A stretch of 20,696 nucleotides of DNA from Actinomycetes bacterium. Lineage in GTDB: Bacteria > Actinomycetota > Actinomycetes > Actinomycetales > Actinomycetaceae. Numbering within the stretch: position 1 is the stretch's first letter; each line of letters opens with the position of its first letter. Below the pieces are notes generated by a model. The model made no database searches. It had not been told where the DNA came from and was given only the letters and a program-made list of their open reading frames with translations. Location of the stretch: contig JAEWEQ010000018.1 in the NCBI GenBank assembly GCA_023389315.1, positions 1 through 20,696 of the forward strand, given 5' to 3'. Shown piece after piece: positions 1-6,456 of this stretch. A program made the position numbers and the translations under genes.

Positions 1-103
1 TGGTCATCAGCAGGTCAGTGAAGAACTTCTGCAAAGAAGCGAAGAAATCAGCTGCCGTCAGCGGGACAACAAGACCATTGCAAAGTGCGGTTAAAGGAAA
101 CAT
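1..103 (-). CDS. 5' end of a small or unknown protein, cut by window edge
   Basis: Reading leftward from an ATG at 103 there are 34 open codons to the window edge. The start is supported by a near-perfect Shine-Dalgarno AGGAG (111-115 on the complement) seven bases before the ATG, one of the strongest in the window. The visible peptide begins MFPLTALCNGLVVPLTAADF and continues with FFASLQKFFTDLLMT. It is hydrophobic with Phe/Leu spacing and could be an amphipathic helix or a weak signal sequence. A TATGGT on the complement (136-141) could be a -10, giving a leader of about 26 bases, but I see no good -35. I do not recognise the family. It is divergent from the helicase gene and shares its upstream region. 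Confidence 0.5.
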   Translation of the reverse strand, partial: MFPLTALCNGLVVPLTAADFFASLQKFFTDLLMT

Positions 104-258
104 TTGGGAGCTCCTAAGGGGATGGGACAGCAATGACCATAACGACAAGTGCGCAAACGCGCAGCAAGCGTCCACATAGCAAACGCCGAAGCCACCGCGA
201 AACCGGCAGCCGCTCACCCAACCGCGCGCACCGTACTCGGAAATCAAAAATGCCCACT

Positions 259-287
259 TTGGTGGCCACCGCCCGATTTGAGACAAT
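259..287 (+). promoter_or_regulatory. Candidate leaderless promoter of the helicase gene
   Basis: TTGGTG (259-264), a 17-base spacer, then GACAAT (282-287), followed by seven bases and the ATG at 295. This places the expected transcription start on the start codon itself. The ATG at 295 has no Shine-Dalgarno, which fits leaderless initiation, common in actinobacteria. Both hexamers are imperfect, so this is an inference from spacing. Confidence 0.35.
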
Positions 288-294
288 CACAACT

Positions 295-2937
295 ATGAGC
301 GCACCGCTGAACGAAATAATCGACCAACTCGAAGACGAGGACCAACTCACCAACCCCGACGCGCTCTACGACGCCTTCACCACCTGGGCCGAAAACACCG
401 GACGCCCCCTCTACCCCCACCAAGAAGAAGCCCTAGTCGAACTACTCGCCGACAACCACGTCATCGCCGCCACCCCCACCGGCTCCGGGAAATCACTCAT
501 CGCCCTCGCCGCCCACACCATTTCCCTGGCACGCGACACCCGCTCCTACTACACCGCCCCACTAAAAGCCCTAGTATCAGAAAAATTCTTCGACCTAGTG
601 GACGCCTTCGGAGCCGCCAACGTCGGCATGATCACCGGAGACGGATCCATCAACCCCGACGCCCCCATCATCTGCTGTACCGCGGAAATCCTCGCCAACC
701 AAGCCCTCCGCGAAGGCAACCAACTCGACGCCGACATCATCGTGATGGACGAATTCCACTTCTACGGCGAACCCGACCGCGGCTGGGCCTGGCAAGTGCC
801 ACTACTGGAACTACCACAATGCCAATTCGTGCTACTGTCAGCCACCCTGGGGGACGTGAGCTTCTTCGTTAAAGACCTCAAAGAACGCACCGGGAAAAAC
901 ACCGCCGTCATCGAAAGCGCTGAGCGACCCGTCCCCCTGGAAATGAGCTACACCCTCACCCCCCTGGACCAAGCCGTACGCGAACTCATCGAACTAGGCA
1001 AATACCCCATCTACGTGGTGCACTTCACCCAACGGCAAGCCACCCAAACCGCGCAGAACCTCGCCACCACCACCCTCGTAAGTAAAACCCACCGCGAGCG
1101 GCTCAAAGCCGCCACCGCCGGATTCAAATTCACCACCGGATTTGGGCAAACCCTACGCAAACTCATCCACGCGGGAGTGGGAATCCACCACGCCGGCATG
1201 CTCCCACGCTACCGGCGTCTCATCGAACGCCTCACCCAAGCCGGGCTACTGGCCGTCATCTGCGGCACCGACACCCTGGGAGTCGGCATCAACGTGCCCA
1301 TAACCACCGTCATATTCACCTCCCTATCCAAATACGACGGCAACCGCCAACGCCTCATCACAGCCCGCGAATTCCACCAAATCGCCGGGCGCGCCGGGCG
1401 CGCCGGATACGACGAAGTCGGATGGGTAGTAGTACAAGCCCCCGAACACGTCATCGAAAACAACCACGCCAAACTCAAAGCCGGAGACGACCCCAAAAAA
1501 ATACGCAAACTCACCCGCAAACACCTGCCCGAAGGACACATCGGGTGGAGCGAAAACACCTACGAGCGGCTCAAAAACGCCCAACCCGAACCACTCCAAC
1601 CACAAATGCGTATCACCCACTCGTTGGTTCTAAACGCCCTCCAATCCGCCAAACCCGCCACCACGCACCTGCTGGAACTAGCCACCAACAACCACCACCA
1701 ACACACCGAAACCAACCCCCACCTGCGCCAACTCGGCCACATCTACAACTCCCTCCAAACCGCGCAAGTCATCCGAACCCTCCCCAGCGACGAAACTGGC
1801 GAGGACGACCGCCTCCAACTAGTAACCGACCTACCCGAAGACTTCGCCCTCAACCAGCCACTATCACCCTTCGCCCTCGCCGCCCTCGACCTGCTCGACC
1901 CCGCAAAATCCAGCTACGCCCTCGACGTCATCTCCACCATCGAAGCGGTGCTAGAAAACCCCACCCCGCTGCTACTAGCCCAACGCAAACACGCCCGCGA
2001 CGAAGCCATGGCGCAAATGAAAGCCGCCGGCATGGAATACGACCAACGCATGAGCATCCTCGACGAAATCAGCTGGCCACAACCCCTAGCGCAACTACTA
2101 AACGACGCCTTCGACGCATACCGACAAACCAACCCCTGGGTCATCGGACACCAAATCCAACCCAAATCAGTAGTACGACAAATGGTCGAAGAAGCACTCA
2201 CCTTCACCGAACTGATCAGCCGCTACGACATCGCCCGCTCCGAAGGCATCGTACTGCGCTACCTCACAGACGCCTACCGGGCACTAAGGCAAACCCTGCC
2301 CGACCACATCCGCACCGAAGAAATCGACCAAATCACCACCTGGCTGGGAAAACTCATCCGCGCCGTCGACTCCTCCCTCATCGACGAATGGGACGACCTC
2401 GCCAGCGGGCGCCGCCCAGAAGAACCCGCAAACACCCAAGAAACCGAAACCGCCTACGGGGCCCGCCCCGACGGCACCGTCCCCATCACCGCCAACCCAC
2501 ACCGCTGGCACCAACAACTACGCAACCTCATACACACCCGCATCGACCGGTTCGCACTCGACGACCTCACCGCCCTCGTCAACTACCAAGACCACGACGG
2601 GATAGAACCATGGGACCAAGCCCGCTGGGAACAGGCCCTCGACCAATACTGGGAACAATACGACTGGCTCGGCGCCACCACCAACGCCCGCAATCCCGCC
2701 CGCTACCGCATCATCGCACCCGCCCAGGCCGCCGACCTCGCTGACGCCGGGATCAACGCGGCAGTCACGCAGGCGCACCAAGAACTCCTCGAAGCCGGCC
2801 ACGCCACCATGGTCACCTACACCATGGAAGACCCCGAAGGCGACGACGACTGGGAAACCACCTGGCTGATCGACCACCACACCAGCGGCGAAACCGACCA
2901 AATCAAACACTGGCTAATCAAAGTAGGGCCCCGATGA
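295..2937 (+). CDS. DEAD/DEAH-box Ski2-like RNA helicase with DUF3516 region
   Basis: Predicted cytoplasmic ATP-dependent superfamily 2 helicase of 880 residues, probably acting on RNA. Visible motifs: Walker A ATPTGSGKS (about residues 59-67), a DEFH box at 152-155 (motif II), SAT at 182-184 (motif III), GTDTLGVGIN (motif V) and QIAGRAGRAG from residue 362 (motif VI). These match the Ski2/HelY type with a long C-terminal region, the DUF3516 architecture of actinobacteria. I chose the ATG at 295 rather than the in-frame ATG at 133. The intervening 54 codons are Arg/Ser/Thr-rich, lack conserved sequence and would overlap the promoter of the divergent gene, and the helicase homology begins just after 295. 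The stop overlaps the next gene by four bases, implying coupling. The substrate cannot be told from sequence. Confidence 0.93.
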   Translation: MSAPLNEIIDQLEDEDQLTNPDALYDAFTTWAENTGRPLYPHQEEALVELLADNHVIAATPTGSGKSLIALAAHTISLARDTRSYYTAPLKALVSEKFFDLVDAFGAANVGMITGDGSINPDAPIICCTAEILANQALREGNQLDADIIVMDEFHFYGEPDRGWAWQVPLLELPQCQFVLLSATLGDVSFFVKDLKERTGKNTAVIESAERPVPLEMSYTLTPLDQAVRELIELGKYPIYVVHFTQRQATQTAQNLATTTLVSKTHRERLKAATAGFKFTTGFGQTLRKLIHAGVGIHHAGMLPRYRRLIERLTQAGLLAVICGTDTLGVGINVPITTVIFTSLSKYDGNRQRLITAREFHQIAGRAGRAGYDEVGWVVVQAPEHVIENNHAKLKAGDDPKKIRKLTRKHLPEGHIGWSENTYERLKNAQPEPLQPQMRITHSLVLNALQSAKPATTHLLELATNNHHQHTETNPHLRQLGHIYNSLQTAQVIRTLPSDETGEDDRLQLVTDLPEDFALNQPLSPFALAALDLLDPAKSSYALDVISTIEAVLENPTPLLLAQRKHARDEAMAQMKAAGMEYDQRMSILDEISWPQPLAQLLNDAFDAYRQTNPWVIGHQIQPKSVVRQMVEEALTFTELISRYDIARSEGIVLRYLTDAYRALRQTLPDHIRTEEIDQITTWLGKLIRAVDSSLIDEWDDLASGRRPEEPANTQETETAYGARPDGTVPITANPHRWHQQLRNLIHTRIDRFALDDLTALVNYQDHDGIEPWDQARWEQALDQYWEQYDWLGATTNARNPARYRIIAPAQAADLADAGINAAVTQAHQELLEAGHATMVTYTMEDPEGDDDWETTWLIDHHTSGETDQIKHWLIKVGPR

Positions 2938-3353
2938 ACCAGCAAAAAATACGCGAAATCATCCGCTTCCTACTGGTCGGCGGCATGAACTACGTGGTCG
3001 ACGTGGGGGTATTCAACGCCCTGCGCGCCACCGTCCTCGCCACCCACCCCGTCACCGCCAAAGTCATCTCCGCGATCGTCGCCACCCTGTTCTCCTGGGT
3101 GATGAACCGGTCCTGGACCTTCAAAGCGCGCGCCAAACGCCCCATACTGCACGAATTCGTCGGCTTCATGACCATCAACGCCCTAGGGCTACTACCCCCC
3201 GTCATATGCCTATGGATCAGCCACTACCTCATGGGATTCACCAGCCAACTGGCTGACAACATCTCCGCCAACATCATCGGCGTGGGACTGGGAACCCTAC
3301 TGCGCTACGTCGGATACTCAAAAATCGTCTTCAAAGCAGGGAAAGATGCGTGA
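2934..3353 (+). CDS. GtrA-family small membrane protein
   Basis: A 139-residue polytopic membrane protein with about four hydrophobic segments (roughly 8-28, 37-60, 75-98 and 105-127). The FLLVGGMNYVVDVGVFNAL start, the VMNRSWTFK segment after the second membrane span and the LRYVGYSKIVFK end are typical of the GtrA/DPMS_TM family, and the length is usual for it. Family members assist transfer of polyprenyl-linked sugars across the membrane, or are paired with a glycosyltransferase. No glycosyltransferase is visible nearby, so the substrate is unknown. The start codon overlaps the helicase stop (ATGA) and the end overlaps the next gene by eight bases, placing it in the middle of a three-gene transcription unit. 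Confidence 0.85.
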   Translation: MNQQKIREIIRFLLVGGMNYVVDVGVFNALRATVLATHPVTAKVISAIVATLFSWVMNRSWTFKARAKRPILHEFVGFMTINALGLLPPVICLWISHYLMGFTSQLADNISANIIGVGLGTLLRYVGYSKIVFKAGKDA

Positions 3354-4038
3354 ACTAATAGACGCCATCAGCAAAATCGAACAAGCATGCAAAGCAGCCG
3401 GGCGCGACCCCAAAACCGTTGAAATCGAACTCGCCGTGAAAACCCGCACCGCCGAAGAATGCCTCGCCGCTGCGCAAACCCTCCAAAACGCTGGGCGCCC
3501 CGCACTCCTAGCGCACAACCGCGTACAAGAAGCCCTCGCCATGCGCGAGACCCTAGCAGTCAACCCCCAAATCCACATGTCCCTCATCGGGCCGCTACAA
3601 AAGAACAAAATTAACCACGCCCTACGCTGCTTCCACATGGTCGAAACCGTCGCCAGCGTGGAACTCGCAACCGCCCTATCTAAACGCGTACAAAACACCA
3701 CCCCACTGCCCATCCTCATCCAAGTCAACACCTCCGGAGAAAACACCAAACACGGGCTCACACCCGACCAAGCCATCCCCACCGCTCTCGCCATCAACGA
3801 ACTACCACACCTACAAATCCAAGGATTCATGACCATCGGCGCGCACAGCGACGACCCCGAAAAAGTACGTGCCAGCTTCCGGGCGCTGCGACAAATCCGC
3901 GACCAAGCCACCACCCATGGCCAGTTGCGCGACGCCCGCACCCTCTCCATGGGGATGAGTTCGGACTACGCCATGGCGATCGCTGAAGGCGCCACCCGCG
4001 TCCGCCTGGGATCCATGGTGTTCGGGTCACGCAAATAA
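3346..4038 (+). CDS. YggS/PROSC-type pyridoxal-phosphate-binding protein
   Basis: A 230-residue protein of the YggS (PLPBP) family, single-domain TIM-barrel proteins that bind pyridoxal phosphate and buffer the free cofactor, with effects on amino-acid and keto-acid pools. The likely PLP lysine is K32 in LAVKTRT. Other signatures are HMSLIGPLQKNKIN, VNTSGENTKHG and the C-terminal LSMGMSSDYAMAIAEGATRVRLG, which bind phosphate in relatives. The segment that usually reads GEN-Y/R-VQE is here AHNRVQE, a divergence in an otherwise conserved loop. The start overlaps the upstream GtrA gene by eight bases. A PLP homeostasis protein a few kilobases from branched-chain amino-acid genes, one of them PLP-dependent, is suggestive but not proof of linkage. 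Confidence 0.87.
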   Translation: MRELIDAISKIEQACKAAGRDPKTVEIELAVKTRTAEECLAAAQTLQNAGRPALLAHNRVQEALAMRETLAVNPQIHMSLIGPLQKNKINHALRCFHMVETVASVELATALSKRVQNTTPLPILIQVNTSGENTKHGLTPDQAIPTALAINELPHLQIQGFMTIGAHSDDPEKVRASFRALRQIRDQATTHGQLRDARTLSMGMSSDYAMAIAEGATRVRLGSMVFGSRK

Positions 4039-4043
4039 CGACA

Positions 4044-4068
4044 ATCCACAACCACCCACCATCCACAA
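4044..4068 (+). repeat. Two copies of ATCCACAA in the gap before the HNH gene
   Basis: ATCCACAA occurs at 4044-4051 and 4061-4068, 17 bases apart start to start, in the 64-base gap after the PLP-binding gene. Each matches 7 of 9 positions of the DnaA box TTATCCACA. The strand is C/A-rich, so chance similarity is likely. Confidence 0.3.
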
Positions 4069-4084
4069 ATCCTCACAATGAGCC

Positions 4085-4097
4085 TTGGCGTTGCCAA
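4085..4097. promoter_or_regulatory. Short palindrome upstream of the HNH gene
   Basis: A perfect inverted repeat TTGGC-GTT-GCCAA lies five bases before the annotated start of the HNH gene. It could be a repressor operator or a small hairpin. There is no T tract, so it does not look like a terminator. Confidence 0.35.
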
Positions 4098-4102
4098 AAT
4101 GA

Positions 4103-5299
4103 ATGCCCCACAGTGGAGGCATGCAAGACCAAAAGGCACCACTGACGAGCGCGGACCTGCAGCAACTGCTGCACGCCGCGCAACGCCTGTATGCCCACGG
4201 ACTTGACCACGCAGCCACCATTGAAGACCTGCAAGCCACCATCGAAACGAAACGGCTACTACAAGGCGCCAGCGAAAAACTCATCGCCGAAATCGACGAA
4301 AACAAACAAGCACGCCTCGACGGGATCGACACCACCGACCTGATCAGTGAAATCGAAAAAACCACCTCCCGCCAATCCAACGCCATCGTGCTCAAAGCCA
4401 AACAACAAACCCAAAACCCCGAACTTCACGCCGCCTGGGCCAACTGCGACATCTCCACCAACAGCCGCAACCAAGCCGCCCGCACTCTAGCAACCCTGCG
4501 CCGCATCCTACCCAGCGAACTGCACCCGCACGCCAGCGCCGCCGTGCTGGAAATCGCCAAACAATACCAAGGTGCAGAACTCACCCGGCAACTCGAACAA
4601 CTCCTCCAGTCCTACCCCCAAGGTGCCAACGCCGAAGCAATCCAACGCCAACAAGTGCAACGCAACCGGCACCTACACTTCGAAGCTATCCCCGGGGGTT
4701 GGAGAATAAACGGACTACTCACCACCGAAGGTGGCGACACCGTACGCAACGCCCTCGGACACCTGGCGAAACTGCAACGCGCCCACCGCATCAACGACGA
4801 CCAAACGCGGCGCAACCCCGACCACTACCTGCCCAAACGCCTCGCCGACGCCCTCGTGCAACTATGCGGCGAATACAACGCCCGCTTCCCCAACGCGCGC
4901 ATGCTCCACCCGTTAAATGCAGCCGAACCTAGTATGGACCCCACACAAACAGGGACCTACATCGCCCAACACTACGACGGACGCTACGACCTTAAACGAC
5001 ACCGGCGCCTAGCCGACCCCCGACTACGAGCCCTGGTATTGGCACGCGACGGCGGCTGCATCTTCCCCCGCTGCGACGCCATCCCCACCACCTGCGAAAT
5101 CAACCACATCAAACCGTGGAATAAAGGCGGACAAACCAACCTCGACAACCTCACCGCCCTATGCCCCCATCACCACTGGATAATCGACCGCGCAGGCAGC
5201 AAATACCACATCCAAACCCGCCCCGGCCACGCCCCACGAATCATAGAACGCGCCAACAGGCAAGAAACTAGCGGCGAGGACGCCGACAAACCCCCATAA
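4103..5299 (+). CDS. DUF222 domain protein with C-terminal HNH nuclease motif
   Basis: A 398-residue protein of the actinobacterial 13E12/DUF222-HNH family. The N-terminal 300 residues or so are largely helical and Gln/Ala-rich, corresponding to DUF222. The C-terminus has an HNH zinc-finger nuclease motif: CIFPRC, then CEINHIKPWNKGGQTNLDNLTALCPHHH split around the histidine-metal site. The four cysteines and the NH and HHH positions look intact, so it may be active. These genes are often multicopy and variable and may have a mobile or self-mobilising history; their role is unsettled. The start is uncertain. ATG 4103 lacks a ribosome site, and ATG 4121 has GGAGG only one base upstream, too close for normal use. 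It converges on the lipoate ligase gene with a six-base gap and no terminator. Confidence 0.85.
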   Translation: MPHSGGMQDQKAPLTSADLQQLLHAAQRLYAHGLDHAATIEDLQATIETKRLLQGASEKLIAEIDENKQARLDGIDTTDLISEIEKTTSRQSNAIVLKAKQQTQNPELHAAWANCDISTNSRNQAARTLATLRRILPSELHPHASAAVLEIAKQYQGAELTRQLEQLLQSYPQGANAEAIQRQQVQRNRHLHFEAIPGGWRINGLLTTEGGDTVRNALGHLAKLQRAHRINDDQTRRNPDHYLPKRLADALVQLCGEYNARFPNARMLHPLNAAEPSMDPTQTGTYIAQHYDGRYDLKRHRRLADPRLRALVLARDGGCIFPRCDAIPTTCEINHIKPWNKGGQTNLDNLTALCPHHHWIIDRAGSKYHIQTRPGHAPRIIERANRQETSGEDADKPP

Positions 5300-5305
5300 A
5301 AATGA

Positions 5306-6355
5306 CTACGGAACCCGATGCGTCCACGCCGGGTCACGGAACTTAATACGCGCCAACTCCTGTGCCTCCGCTAACTCCGCCTCAGACAGCTCACTACGGC
5401 GGGCCCCGAACTTGTGCGCAAAATGATCCAAAAACACCTCAATGATCGCCGCGCGCTCCATGCCCGTTTGCGACCGCATAGGATCCACCCGCTTCGCTGC
5501 CGAACGGGTGCCCTTATCCTTGATTTTTTCTTTACCGATGCGCAGGCAGTCGAGCATTTTTTCAGCGTCAATGTCATACGCCATGGTCACATGGTGCAGC
5601 AGGTAGCCATTGGCGAAACGTTTCTGCGCCGCCCCACCAATCTTGCCCGCTTCTGAAGCGATGTCGTTCAGGGGCACGTAGCGGGCTTTGACCCCGCACT
5701 TTTCCAACGCCTCCATGGCCCATTGGTCCAAGAACGCGTATGCCTGTTCGAAAGACATGCCATCAACGAGGGTTGTTGGGACCACTAAGGAATAGGTGAC
5801 GCAGTTGCCTGGTTCCATGAACATCGCTCCCCCACCGGTGATGCGGCGGGTGACTTGGACTTGGTGGCGGGCCACGCCCTCGGGATTGATTTCGTTAGTG
5901 TAGGACTGGAACGATCCGATCACCACTTGAGGCCCGTTCCATTCCCACATGCGTAGGAAGGGGCGCCGCTGCCCACTGGCGACGTGTGCAACTAGGGTTT
6001 CATCCAGCGCTTGGTTCACTTCCGGATCTACGCTAGGTCCGTAGATCACGTCAAATTCTAGGTCGTCCCAGTCCACTGATTTACCCAAGGCCCGGCGAAC
6101 CGCCATGGCGATCCCAACGGTGGTGAGGCCAAACAGTTGGTCCGTGGGTTCGAGCGCGGCCTCCAGTCGCTCACTGAGTTCACTGATACTGGCGGAGGCC
6201 GGAGCTCCTTCGAGTGCGGTGCGTAAGCGGTCTAAAGCTTCGTCGGGTTCAAGGAAGAAATCTCCCGCCAGGGAAACATTCGCCAGCTTCTCACCATCGA
6301 CGTCCAGATCTACTACTACGAGTTTCCCACCGGGGATCTTGTATTCGCCATGCAT
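5306..6355 (-). CDS. Lipoate-protein ligase A family, accessory domain at the N-terminus
   Basis: A 349-residue predicted cytoplasmic ligase that activates lipoate (or octanoate) with ATP and attaches it to a lysine of lipoyl domains in 2-oxoacid dehydrogenases or GcvH. The catalytic BPL/LplA domain is in residues about 110-300, with RRITGGGAMF at 170-179 and the presumed acyl-AMP lysine K238 in GKIGGAAQ. Residues 1-90 resemble the accessory domain (HGEYKIPGGKLVVVDLDV, then GDFFLEPDEAL) that sits at the C-terminus of E. coli LplA or is the separate LplB chain in archaea. Here it precedes the catalytic domain. The start has no Shine-Dalgarno but follows a TAAACT hexamer by six bases. The role could instead be octanoyl transfer; lipoate ligation is the likelier call. 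Confidence 0.85.
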   Translation of the reverse strand: MHGEYKIPGGKLVVVDLDVDGEKLANVSLAGDFFLEPDEALDRLRTALEGAPASASISELSERLEAALEPTDQLFGLTTVGIAMAVRRALGKSVDWDDLEFDVIYGPSVDPEVNQALDETLVAHVASGQRRPFLRMWEWNGPQVVIGSFQSYTNEINPEGVARHQVQVTRRITGGGAMFMEPGNCVTYSLVVPTTLVDGMSFEQAYAFLDQWAMEALEKCGVKARYVPLNDIASEAGKIGGAAQKRFANGYLLHHVTMAYDIDAEKMLDCLRIGKEKIKDKGTRSAAKRVDPMRSQTGMERAAIIEVFLDHFAHKFGARRSELSEAELAEAQELARIKFRDPAWTHRVP

Positions 6356-6361
6356 GCTGAT

Positions 6362-6367
6362 AGTTTA
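6362..6367 (-). promoter_or_regulatory. -10 element of a probably leaderless lplA-like transcript
   Basis: On the complement, TAAACT is followed by exactly six bases (ATCAGC) and then the ATG of the lipoate ligase gene. There is no ribosome-binding site. The spacing matches leaderless promoters in actinobacteria (TANNNT about seven bases before the transcription start). No clear -35 is visible. Confidence 0.45.
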
Positions 6368-6418
6368 TCGCGCTGGTTCGCCATGCGGGCGCTACCACGA
6401 GTGTGCTTGGCGGGTGCC

Positions 6419-6424
6419 TAAACT
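6419..6424 (+). promoter_or_regulatory. Candidate -10 element for ilvD
   Basis: TAAACT, the same hexamer as on the opposite strand for the lipoate ligase gene. A start about seven bases downstream would give a 5' leader of about 26 bases containing the GGAGG ribosome site (6444-6448). The -35 region is poor. Confidence 0.33.
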
Positions 6425-6456
6425 GGGGTCGGACACGGTATTTGGAGGACCTTAAC

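Noticed and set aside
133..294. 54-residue N-terminal extension of the helicase from ATG 133
   Set aside because: Basic low-complexity sequence with no motif and no good ribosome site; a plausible leaderless promoter sits just before ATG 295.
1422..2744. A 440-codon rightward frame inside the helicase gene
   Set aside because: Pro/Arg/His/Thr low-complexity translation typical of an out-of-frame C-rich gene; the overlapping helicase frame is clearly the real one.
4044..4068. Replication origin, suggested by two ATCCACAA sites and the nearby skew flip
   Set aside because: Only two imperfect boxes, no AT-rich unwinding element, and no dnaA, dnaN or gyrB nearby.
6354..6455. A short frame before ilvD beginning Met-Leu-Ile-Val, considered as a second attenuator leader
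   Set aside because: Only one codon each for Leu, Ile and Val, no ribosome site, no terminator hairpin with T run before ilvD, and the frame overlaps the lipoate ligase start.
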